9,242 nucleotides of DNA from Candidatus Saccharimonadota bacterium (GCA_017652715.1 JAGCAL010000031.1:1-9242); one strand, 5' to 3'. Shown: positions 1-7,214, counted from the stretch's first letter. The notes: generated by a model not told the origin, from the sequence alone. Made by a program: numbers and translations.

Positions 1-1389
<1,389 letters not shown>

Positions 1390-1397
1390 TATTCGGT

Positions 1398-2327
1398 ATG
1401 ATAGTGCCTGTTATTTTGGTCGTAATTGCGGCGACTTTTTACGCAATAACGAACCATATAGATAAGTATCTCATTTCGAAAGCCGTAAAAAATGCTGATT
1501 GGCGTGCGCTTATTATAGTTTCAACAATTATCGCTGGTGGTGTGATGGCCTTGATTTATTCGTTTGTTTGTAATTTTGAGCTTGCTTTTGATATTCCAAG
1601 TATCCTTCTGCTACTATTTAATTCGGTTCTTTATACAGTTGCGACTATCTTTTATTATAGGGCTCTGGATAGGGACGATACGACGATAGTGGTGATTATG
1701 TTTCAGTTTATTTCGGTCTTCATGTTGCTACTTGCGCCATTTATATTACGAGACCAACATATCAACCCATTACAGCTCGTAGGTGGTCTATTAATTACTC
1801 TTGCTGCGGTATTTCTTACATATGAGCCAACACATAAGAAATTCAATAGAAGAAGGCTAATTACGCTTGCAATTATGGCTTTTGTATCTCTAACATATGC
1901 GATTTGGTATATTATCGAGCGATACGTTAATCAAGAACATGATTTTAATCAAACTACATTTTGGTCCAATATTACTCTATTCTTTGTAGGTATTTTTCTT
2001 TTTGCATTTATCAAATCTTTCCGCAAATCTTTTTCGAAAATGTTAAAAGCTAATGGACCAAAGGTTATTGGTTTGAATCTTATTAATGAGATGTTTAATT
2101 CGTTTGCTGGCGTGCTTTCGACTTTTGCGGGGACGATGGCGTCGCTTGCATTAATGTCCTTTGTTTCGCAGGGTTTACAACCGTTTATTGTGATGATTCT
2201 CGGGATACTAATTACGAAGCTATTTCCGAAGATTGAGAAGGAAAAAGTTACTAAGGTTGAAGTCGTTAAGAGGGTTATTGCTATGGTTATTTGTGTGGTT
2301 GGACTTGGACTGATTCAGTTTGGATAG
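1398..2327 (+). CDS. EamA/DMT-superfamily permease, 10 predicted membrane helices
   Basis: Integral membrane protein of 309 residues, the usual size for the drug/metabolite transporter family. About ten hydrophobic segments can be picked out (roughly 3-18, 37-58, 68-87, 95-116, 125-141, 153-173, 187-207, 231-252, 258-275, 288-307), consistent with two five-helix EamA repeats. Typical repeat features are the FYYRALDRDD stretch (85-94) entering helix 4, and the SLALMSFVSQ...QPFIVMILG stretch (249-269) in the second half. Basic loops after helices 5 and 7 (KKFNRRR 147-153; KSFRKSFSK 206-214) suggest cytoplasmic sides. The substrate cannot be read from sequence; family members export or import amino acids, nucleotide sugars, purines and other metabolites. 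ATG at 1398 is chosen because a strong promoter sits immediately upstream. The gene appears transcribed alone and ends at the terminator at 2350-2373. Confidence 0.88.
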   Translation: MIVPVILVVIAATFYAITNHIDKYLISKAVKNADWRALIIVSTIIAGGVMALIYSFVCNFELAFDIPSILLLLFNSVLYTVATIFYYRALDRDDTTIVVIMFQFISVFMLLLAPFILRDQHINPLQLVGGLLITLAAVFLTYEPTHKKFNRRRLITLAIMAFVSLTYAIWYIIERYVNQEHDFNQTTFWSNITLFFVGIFLFAFIKSFRKSFSKMLKANGPKVIGLNLINEMFNSFAGVLSTFAGTMASLALMSFVSQGLQPFIVMILGILITKLFPKIEKEKVTKVEVVKRVIAMVICVVGLGLIQFG

Positions 2328-2349
2328 GATTATCTTCGGAGAATAAAAT

Positions 2350-2373
2350 AAGACTCCTTTGGAGTCTTTTTTT
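2350..2373 (+). terminator. Intrinsic terminator after the EamA gene, possibly bidirectional
   Basis: An 8-bp stem AAGACTCC (2350-2357) / GGAGTCTT (2361-2368) with a TTT loop runs into a T-tract through 2373 on the + strand, 23 nt after the transporter stop codon. On the minus strand the same hairpin is followed by ATTTTATT, so it could also end the tRNA transcript, whose 3' CCA lies 7 nt away from the T-tract. Confidence 0.9.
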
Positions 2374-2380
2374 GATTCAA

Positions 2381-2455
2381 TGGTGACCTCACCGAGAGTC
2401 GAACTCGGATTGACGGGATGAAAACCCGTTGTACTAACCGTTATACTATGAGGCC
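2381..2455 (-). tRNA. tRNA-Glu, anticodon TTC
   Basis: A complete 75-nt cloverleaf on the minus strand. The acceptor stem GGCCTCA pairs with TGAGGTC (one G-T wobble). The D stem is GTAT/GTAC. The anticodon stem ACGGG/CCCGT carries loop TTTTCAT, with anticodon TTC at 2420-2422, reading GAA/GAG glutamate codons. The T stem CCGAG/CTCGG has loop TTCGACT. Discriminator A and the 3' CCA are encoded in the DNA. No separate strong promoter is visible directly upstream, so it is probably co-transcribed with the tRNA-like element at 2470-2585 from the promoter at 2596-2624. Confidence 0.97.
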
Positions 2456-2469
2456 AAATTGTTAATATG

Positions 2470-2585
2470 TGGCGGCTCTCGGCGAGAGTTAGCCTCCGCT
2501 TCGCTCCGGCTATTCGCCCTCGGCGAGCGAACCCGCTATTCGCGGGATGAAAACCCGATGTGTCTGCCCGCTATACTACGAGACA
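2470..2585 (-). pseudogene. Degenerate tRNA-Glu-like element with a palindromic insert
   Basis: Read on the minus strand, the first ~45 nt follow the neighbouring tRNA-Glu closely: TGTCTCG in the acceptor position, TAGTATA.CGG in the D arm, and an identical CGGG-TTTTCAT-CCCG anticodon arm (putative TTC at 2549-2551). The far end also resembles that tRNA: ACTCTCG, then CGAGAGC, which can pair with five of seven acceptor bases, and a terminal CCA. Between them the T-arm half is replaced or enlarged, giving 116 nt instead of 75. The D stem has an A-C mismatch, the anticodon stem closes with U-C, and no TTCGA-type T loop is seen. It is therefore most likely a decayed tRNA, or a tRNA-derived RNA with another role. 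A good promoter lies directly upstream, so it is probably transcribed. What it does is unknown. Confidence 0.55.
2476..2546. repeat. GC-rich cluster of short inverted and direct repeats
   Basis: This lies inside the tRNA-like element and is much richer in G and C than its surroundings. Direct repeats: CTCGGCGAG at 2478-2486 and 2519-2527; GCTATTCGC at 2509-2517 and 2535-2543. Hairpins: CTCTC/GAGAG (2476-2488), GGCGA...TCGCC enclosing TAGCC...GGCTA (2481-2518), and CCCGC/GCGGG with a five-base loop (2532-2546). The pattern resembles dispersed palindromic repeats of bacterial intergenic DNA. Whether copies exist elsewhere in the genome cannot be seen here. Confidence 0.7.
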
Positions 2586-2595
2586 GAATATGTAT

Positions 2596-2624
2596 ATTAT
2601 ATCAGTAAGGGCTAAAATTCGCAA
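2596..2624 (-). promoter_or_regulatory. Promoter of the tRNA-like element / tRNA-Glu transcript
   Basis: On the minus strand, TTGCGA (2624-2619), a 17-nt spacer and an extended -10 TGATATAAT (2604-2596). The -35 box overlaps the last codons of the small membrane protein gene. The -10 box ends 10 nt before the tRNA-like element, which fits a tRNA-type precursor with a short 5' leader. Confidence 0.75.
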
Positions 2625-3049
2625 GAGTAAGTGTATTCTATACGGTAGTCAGTTTTTCCGTATGGCGCTTCGGGAAAAATCTTGATAATAGTTTGATCTT
2701 TATCGCAGTTTTTTTCGAGTTCGTCTGCGTATTTTTCATTTTTATGATTATCGTATAGTAATAGTTGTCTTAGACTGACTGTCGGGAAGCCGAATTTTAC
2801 GTATTTTTCCATAACTGACTCTGGATTATTTTTGAAGCTGTCGGCATCACTAAAGCTTGGATACAGATAGTTTTCGTAGTAGTCTTGAGAGAGATTTTCG
2901 ATAGTGCTTTTAGTATGCTCTTCTGGATTATAAGTTAAGGAATATATTAGAGCGCCTATAACTAGAAGGAAACAGAGGATAATAACTAATGTAATAGCTT
3001 TTTGTGCCGTAAAGAAACTTCGGTGTCTTTTGTATTGATTTTTTCTCAT
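2612..3049 (-). CDS. Small single-pass membrane protein of unknown function
   Basis: A 145-residue protein that I do not recognise. The first 18 residues are strongly basic (MRKNQYKRHR...) and are followed by one hydrophobic segment (~19-39), so an N-in, C-out anchor is expected, with residues ~40-145 outside the membrane. The segment could alternatively act as an uncleaved signal; no lipobox is visible. The outer part is polar and rich in Asp, Glu, Lys, Asn and Tyr, without a recognisable enzyme motif. It has two cysteines, C115 and C143 (third from the C-terminus), which could form a disulfide closing a ~28-residue loop. The ATG at 3049 is supported by an extended -10 box six nt upstream and by divergence from pyk. 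The stop is TAG. No terminator follows; the tRNA promoter begins inside its last codons. Confidence 0.8.
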   Translation of the reverse strand: MRKNQYKRHRSFFTAQKAITLVIILCFLLVIGALIYSLTYNPEEHTKSTIENLSQDYYENYLYPSFSDADSFKNNPESVMEKYVKFGFPTVSLRQLLLYDNHKNEKYADELEKNCDKDQTIIKIFPEAPYGKTDYRIEYTYSCEF

Positions 3050-3055
3050 GCTTTC

Positions 3056-3064
3056 ATATTACCA
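3056..3064 (-). promoter_or_regulatory. Extended -10 promoter of the small membrane protein gene
   Basis: Minus-strand TGGTAATAT, with the -10 hexamer TAATAT ending 6 nt before the ATG. No convincing -35 is seen, so the TG extension probably compensates. It mirrors the pyk promoter across a 45-bp divergent spacer and predicts a leaderless mRNA. Confidence 0.65.
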
Positions 3065-3085
3065 TAAAAATTCAACTTATGGTAA
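3059..3085. repeat. Inverted repeat between the divergent promoters of pyk and the membrane protein gene
   Basis: Perfect 9-bp arms TTACCATAA (3059-3067) and TTATGGTAA (3077-3085) separated by 9 bp. Each arm contains most of the outward-facing -10 box, so the symmetry may simply reflect two similar promoters. It could also serve as an operator covering both. Confidence 0.6.
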
Positions 3086-3088
3086 GAT
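3080..3088 (+). promoter_or_regulatory. Extended -10 promoter of pyk
   Basis: TGGTAAGAT, with the -10 hexamer TAAGAT ending 6 nt before the ATG at 3095. No clear -35 is visible. The position predicts transcription starting at the start codon. Confidence 0.65.
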
Positions 3089-3094
3089 ATTTGT

Positions 3095-4528
3095 ATGAGC
3101 AAGCTTTTTAAACGTACAAAAATTTTAGCAACTATTGGGCCGGCGACGAATTCAGCAGAGAAGGTCGAAGAGATTATCATGGCTGGCGTGAATGGCTGTC
3201 GGCTGAACTGTTCGCATGGGTCGAACGAGGAACGCGACGAACAGATTAAATGGATTCGGGCAGCAGCCGAGAAAAAGGGTCGGTCGGTAGCGATTTTACA
3301 AGATTTACAGGGCCCGAAGATTCGTTTGGGTGTTCTAAAAGATAATCACTTGGATTTAGTTTCTGGGGACGAAGTGATTTTGGAGTCGAAAGAGTTTGAG
3401 CATGATGGCGGGCTTACGATTCCAGTACAGTTCAATTTGGCTGAGAAGGTGAAAGTTGGCGAGCCGCTTTCGATGTTTGATGGGAAAGTAAAGTCTGAGG
3501 TGATTGAAATAGTCTCTGATACGGCGATTAAGGTACGAATTTTAAATGATGGCTTTGTAATGTCAAAAAAAGGATTGAATTTGCCAGATACGGATTTCGG
3601 GGGAGATATTCTGACACCTAAAGATTTGGCAGATATTGAATATGGGGCGAATTGCGACTATGATTATGTTTCGTTATCTTTTGTACAGAGAGCTTCTGAT
3701 ATTGAAAAGTTGAAGCAGATTTTACTTTCTTATGGCTCGACGGCGAAAGTGATTGCGAAAATCGAGACGAAGAAGGCGATTGAGAGCGAAGAGAATTTGG
3801 AGAAAATCGTCAGGGCTTCGGATGGAATTATGGTTGCGAGAGGTGATATGGCGGTAGAAGCTGGGGCGGAGGTTGTGCCGATTGTACAGAGAAAGTTGAT
3901 TGCGATGTGTCGAGCGCATGCGAAGCCATGTATTGTTGCGACGCAAATGCTAAGTTCTATGGTTGATAGTCCTGAGCCGACTCGAGCGGAAGTTTCAGAT
4001 GTGGCAACGGCAGTAATACAAGGGGCGGATGTTGTAATGTTGTCGGACGAGACGGCAAATGGGAAATATCCACTCGAAACTGTAAAAGAAATGAAAAAAG
4101 TCATTCTATATGCCCAGAATCACTCGCGGCTAGCGCCGATTGCAAAGAAGCCGGTTGGCGAGAAGTCGGAAGTTTATGATGCGATTTCAGATGCGGCGGC
4201 GAGGTTGGCGGAAAGAATAGATGCGGATGTAATTATTTGTCAGACGGCTTCTGGAGCAACTGCGACGACGATGGCGGCTCAAAGGCCAAATTTGCCAATT
4301 GTTACAGTGACTTCAAACCCTAAGGTCGCAAATCAATTAGCTCTTATTTATGCAAATTCAGCCTTCTTCCGACCATATTCTGAAGAATTTGGCTATGATT
4401 TGGCCAAAGAATTAAAAGAATCAGGTTATTTACAGACTAGAGAAGGGAAGAAAGACTTACTCGCTGTTATAGTTTCTGGGGATAAGGAAAAATTTGGGAC
4501 CGATACGATAAAGGTTAGGCTTGTATAG
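3095..4528 (+). CDS. pyk: Pyruvate kinase
   Basis: Cytoplasmic last step of glycolysis: PEP + ADP gives pyruvate + ATP. At 477 residues it has the usual length. Visible are TKILATIGPAT (8-18), the substrate-loop RLNCSHG (36-42), LQDLQGPKIR (69-77), a B domain (~78-170), catalytic K222 and metal ligand E224 in AKIETKKAIE, MVARGDMAVE with metal ligand D251 (246-255), ATQMLSSM (282-289), PTRAEVSDVA (295-304) and VVMLSDETANGKYP (313-326). The last motif usually reads SGET; here Gly is replaced by Asp. The C-terminal domain carries a phosphate-loop-like SGATATT (386-392) and ends ...GTDTIKVRLV, so allosteric control by a sugar phosphate is possible but not proven. The ATG at 3095 has an extended -10 box directly upstream. 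The last 14 bp overlap the end of pgk on the other strand. Confidence 0.97.
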   Translation: MSKLFKRTKILATIGPATNSAEKVEEIIMAGVNGCRLNCSHGSNEERDEQIKWIRAAAEKKGRSVAILQDLQGPKIRLGVLKDNHLDLVSGDEVILESKEFEHDGGLTIPVQFNLAEKVKVGEPLSMFDGKVKSEVIEIVSDTAIKVRILNDGFVMSKKGLNLPDTDFGGDILTPKDLADIEYGANCDYDYVSLSFVQRASDIEKLKQILLSYGSTAKVIAKIETKKAIESEENLEKIVRASDGIMVARGDMAVEAGAEVVPIVQRKLIAMCRAHAKPCIVATQMLSSMVDSPEPTRAEVSDVATAVIQGADVVMLSDETANGKYPLETVKEMKKVILYAQNHSRLAPIAKKPVGEKSEVYDAISDAAARLAERIDADVIICQTASGATATTMAAQRPNLPIVTVTSNPKVANQLALIYANSAFFRPYSEEFGYDLAKELKESGYLQTREGKKDLLAVIVSGDKEKFGTDTIKVRLV

Positions 4529-5567
4529 CCTTTAGACCGGGCATTTCTTTACCTAGAAGGAATTCAAGAGCAGCGCCGCCGCCGGTTGAGACGAGAGAAT
4601 AGTTTAGGGTTTTGTGGTCTTTCATGAGGTTTTCGACAAAACCGGTCGTGTCGCCACCGCAGACGACGGTTGTTGCATCTGTTTTTTCGCCCATTAGTTC
4701 AGCGGTAATGGTCGAGGCGGTAGCATAAGCTGGGTCTTCGGCGTAGCCGAGTAGTCCGTTCCAGATAATTGTTTTTGCATCTGTAATAAAGCCGGCAAGT
4801 TTTGCGGTCGCTAGCGGGCCAATGTCGAGTTTCTTGCCTTCAGTATTTTCATCGAAATCTTCGGCTATATAGATTTTTTTGTCTGAAGTTTTATAACCGT
4901 CGGCTGCGATTTTGCCACCTACGACGATATTGTCGGCTTGGCTTAGGAATTTTTCGATTAATGGTTGTTTGTCTTCGACCTTAGCGCCGCCGATGATTAA
5001 TAAAACCGGTTTTTCGGGATTTTCGATGATTTTTCCTAGGTTTTTAACTTCTTTTTCAACTAGAAGGCCGGCATAAACTGACAAGAAGTTTTTAACTGCA
5101 TCGGTTGAGGCGTGGGCGCGGTGGGTAACGGCAAAACCGTCTTGCACAAATAGGTCGATTTCATACGAATCGATGATATTTTTAATAAATTCTTTAGAAT
5201 TTTTTTCTTCGCCGGGGTCGAAACGTAGATTTTCGAGAAGAGCAATTTTTATATCGGCGGGGATTTCGGCTTTTTGGTCAGTTTTCGGCAGAGGATAGAA
5301 GCCGATTTTCTGGTTCGGGAGCAAATCGCGAAGTTTCTCGGCTACTTTTGATAAGGAGAAGTCGGGATTTTCTTCGCCATCTGGTCTGCCAAGATGGGAG
5401 ATTAGGATGATTCTTTTTGCGCCACTATCTAATAATTTTTGGATTGTTGGGAGACTTGCGCGGATGCGGAGGTCGTCGGTAATTTTACTTTCTTGAATTG
5501 GTACGTTGTAATCTACGCGTACTAATACGTTTTTATTTTTTACATCAATATCGTTTATTGTCTTCAT
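4515..5567 (-). CDS. pgk: Phosphoglycerate kinase, unusually short
   Basis: Transfers phosphate from 1,3-bisphosphoglycerate to ADP, the first ATP-yielding step of glycolysis, in the cytoplasm. Family motifs: VRVDYNVP (16-23), ISHLGRP (56-62), LLENLRF (110-116), DGFAVTHRAHAS (143-154; usually DxFGxxHRAHAS), GGAKVEDK with K197, KLDIGP (246-251), TIIWNGLLG (266-274; usually WNGPMG), CGGDTTGF (303-310; usually GGDS/T) and STGGGAALE (327-335). The substrate-binding Arg and Lys positions appear kept. It has 350 residues against ~390-415 in most bacteria; the loss is mainly in the nucleotide-domain stretch between VVGGKIA (215-221) and KLDIGP, about 35-40 residues shorter than usual. No frameshift is apparent, so this is a compact form rather than a broken gene. 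ATG at 5567 is supported by the promoter 7 nt upstream. It diverges from the HTH-MurA gene and converges with pyk. Confidence 0.95.
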   Translation of the reverse strand: MKTINDIDVKNKNVLVRVDYNVPIQESKITDDLRIRASLPTIQKLLDSGAKRIILISHLGRPDGEENPDFSLSKVAEKLRDLLPNQKIGFYPLPKTDQKAEIPADIKIALLENLRFDPGEEKNSKEFIKNIIDSYEIDLFVQDGFAVTHRAHASTDAVKNFLSVYAGLLVEKEVKNLGKIIENPEKPVLLIIGGAKVEDKQPLIEKFLSQADNIVVGGKIAADGYKTSDKKIYIAEDFDENTEGKKLDIGPLATAKLAGFITDAKTIIWNGLLGYAEDPAYATASTITAELMGEKTDATTVVCGGDTTGFVENLMKDHKTLNYSLVSTGGGAALEFLLGKEMPGLKAIQA

Positions 5568-5574
5568 GGAAATT

Positions 5575-5583
5575 ATTATATCA
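5575..5583 (-). promoter_or_regulatory. Extended -10 promoter of pgk
   Basis: Minus-strand TGATATAAT, a perfect -10 hexamer ending 7 nt before the ATG. No good -35 is visible. It predicts a leaderless pgk mRNA. Confidence 0.75.
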
Positions 5584-5596
5584 TATATTCGTTTTG

Positions 5597-5605
5597 TGAT
5601 ATAAT
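5597..5605 (+). promoter_or_regulatory. Extended -10 promoter of the HTH-MurA gene
   Basis: TGATATAAT with a perfect -10 hexamer at 5600-5605, ending 6 nt before the ATG at 5612. There is no convincing -35 and no room for a ribosome binding site. Confidence 0.75.
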
Positions 5606-5611
5606 TAGCTT

Positions 5612-7162
5612 ATGAAAAAACCGAAGTCATATCAAGCCGTAATTGGCGAAACTATTGAGCATATGCGTAATGAGAAGGGGCTTACGCAGGAAGAATTAGC
5701 GAAGTTGGTTGGCTCGAGCCAATCGGCGATTCATCGAATTGAGAAAGGCGGGCAAAATATTTCGCTCGAGATGATAAAAAAGCTTTCTGAGGCGCTTGGA
5801 AATCAAATCCTCTCTATAAATGACTCAGTTTCTCAGGGTTTTCGGATTCGCGGAGGGAAGGAACTTTCGGGAGAAATTACGATAAATACTTCAAAAAATG
5901 CGGCGGTAGGGTTACTTTGCGCCTCGCTATTAAACGATGGTAAGACGACTTTGCATCGCGTAGCGAGGATTGAAGAAGTGTTTAGGATTATTGAGGTTTT
6001 GGAGTCTATCGGGGTGCGTTGCCATTGGACGAACCGTCATCGTGACCTAGAAATCATATCACCACGCGAATTAAGATTAGACGAAATGGATATAGAAGCG
6101 GCACGAAAAACGCGTTCAATTATTATGTTCTTAGGACCACTTTTGCATAAATATGGTAAGTTTAGGATTCCTTATGCGGGAGGATGCTCTCTCGGGACGC
6201 GAACAGTTGAGCCGCATCTTAAGGCGCTTGAGCAGTTTGGGGTTAAAGTTGATGCGACGATATGTAGTGGGTTTTATGAGGTTGAGGTAGACCAGGAGAT
6301 TTTAAATAGCAAGAAGGATCGTTATATTGTTCTAACTGAGCGCGGCGATACTGTAACGGAGAATGTACTTATGGCGGCGGCATTGAATCCTGGTAAAACA
6401 ACGATAGTGGGGGCTTCTTCGAACTATATGGTGCAGGATATGTGTTTCTTTCTAGAAAAATTGGGTGTAAAAATTGATGGAGTCGGGACGACTCGGTTGA
6501 CAGTTTATGGTAAACCGCGGTTTGATTTAGATGCTGAATATGCAATTTCGGAAGACCCAATTGAGGCAATGAGCTTTATTGCGGCGGCGCTTGTGACGAA
6601 TTCGGAAATTACGTTGATGCGGGCTCCGATTGAGTTTTTGGAAGTTGAGCTTGAGGTATTGAAAAACATGCATGCTGAATTCGAAAAAAGTGATGAGTAT
6701 ACGTCGATGAACGGGAAAACTAGATTAGTTGATTTGACAATTAAGAAATCTAAGCTGGTTGCTCCGGTTGACAAGATTCATCCGATGCCGTTTCCTGGCT
6801 TAAATATTGATAATTTGCCATTCTTTTCGATTATTGCGGCAGTGGCGGAAGGGCGTACGTTGATTCATGACTGGGTGTTCGAGAATCGAGCTGTTTATAT
6901 TACAGAGCTTTCTAATTTGAACGTGAAAGTTGAACTTTTGGACGCGCATAGAGTTTATATAGAAGGTCCGACGAATTTTCGTCCAGCAGAATTAACGGCA
7001 CCACAGGCCTTAAGGCCAGCGGTCGTAGTTCTTATAGGTATGTTGGCGGCGCCAGGGACTTCGATTTTACGTAATATTTACCCGATTAATCGGGGATATC
7101 AGGATTTTGCGGCGAGACTACGTCATATTGGGGCAGATATTGTGCCTCTGACCGGTATATAA
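5612..7162 (+). CDS. murA: XRE-type HTH domain fused to MurA (UDP-GlcNAc 1-carboxyvinyltransferase)
   Basis: MurA transfers the enolpyruvyl group of PEP to UDP-GlcNAc, the first committed step of peptidoglycan synthesis. Residues ~9-66 form a Cro/XRE-like HTH (MRNEKGLTQEELAKLVGSSQ, then AIHRIEKG). The EPSP-synthase-type fold starts at ~74 with almost no linker. Counterparts of E. coli MurA residues, placed by eye: K95/N96 (K22/N23), R168 (R91), catalytic C192 in GGCSLGTR (C115), R197 (R120), D400 (D305), R426 in FENR (R331), L467-R468 (L370-R371) and R494 in NRGY (R397). The usual Asp of the DLR motif (D369) is Ala466. About 18 extra residues lie between the C115 and D305 regions. At 516 residues it exceeds plain MurA (~420). 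The fused frame and the start are firm: the promoter ends 6 nt before the ATG, and HTH coding begins at once. It may be an enzyme, a regulator sensing PEP or UDP-GlcNAc, or both. Confidence 0.92.
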   Translation: MKKPKSYQAVIGETIEHMRNEKGLTQEELAKLVGSSQSAIHRIEKGGQNISLEMIKKLSEALGNQILSINDSVSQGFRIRGGKELSGEITINTSKNAAVGLLCASLLNDGKTTLHRVARIEEVFRIIEVLESIGVRCHWTNRHRDLEIISPRELRLDEMDIEAARKTRSIIMFLGPLLHKYGKFRIPYAGGCSLGTRTVEPHLKALEQFGVKVDATICSGFYEVEVDQEILNSKKDRYIVLTERGDTVTENVLMAAALNPGKTTIVGASSNYMVQDMCFFLEKLGVKIDGVGTTRLTVYGKPRFDLDAEYAISEDPIEAMSFIAAALVTNSEITLMRAPIEFLEVELEVLKNMHAEFEKSDEYTSMNGKTRLVDLTIKKSKLVAPVDKIHPMPFPGLNIDNLPFFSIIAAVAEGRTLIHDWVFENRAVYITELSNLNVKVELLDAHRVYIEGPTNFRPAELTAPQALRPAVVVLIGMLAAPGTSILRNIYPINRGYQDFAARLRHIGADIVPLTGI

Positions 7163-7179
7163 ATAGTGTTAAAAACGAA

Positions 7180-7208
7180 TTGGAGCAAAGATTTATTTTT
7201 GCTATAAT
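7180..7208 (+). promoter_or_regulatory. Promoter of the UvrD-type helicase gene
   Basis: TTGGAG (7180-7185, weak -35), a 17-nt spacer and an extended -10 TGCTATAAT (7200-7208), ending 6 nt before the GTG start. A 6-bp inverted repeat AGCAAA/TTTGCT (7184-7189 and 7198-7203) overlaps the -10 box. It could be a weak murA 3' hairpin or coincidence; no proper terminator separates the two genes. Confidence 0.72.
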
Positions 7209-7214
7209 GACAAG

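Larger units (their letters stand above)
5575..5605. repeat. Mirror-image promoter pair between pgk and the HTH-MurA gene
   Basis: Perfect 9-bp inverted repeat ATTATATCA (5575-5583) / TGATATAAT (5597-5605) with a 13-bp centre. The arms are the extended -10 boxes of the two divergent genes. A dimeric regulator bound here would touch both promoters, and the HTH domain encoded by the right-hand gene is an obvious but unproven candidate. Confidence 0.6.

Noticed and set aside
2470..2585. CRISPR-like or group I intron-containing tRNA
   Set aside because: The repeats are too short and irregular for CRISPR. The insert is far too small for a group I intron and does not leave a clean cloverleaf when removed.
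3722..4104. Two overlapping open frames on the minus strand inside pyk (3722-3946 and 3730-4104)
   Set aside because: They lie opposite strongly conserved pyruvate kinase motifs and have no promoter of the local type. They read as low-complexity reflections of pyk codons.
4802..5245. Open frames at 4802-4984 (+) and 5060-5245 (-) inside pgk
   Set aside because: Both are contained in the well-supported PGK frame, have atypical composition (Arg/Leu/Cys-rich or Lys-rich) and no start signals.
6369..6774. Minus-strand open frames 6369-6569 and 6505-6774 inside the HTH-MurA gene
   Set aside because: They are antisense to conserved MurA coding, and no extended -10 box sits before their starts.
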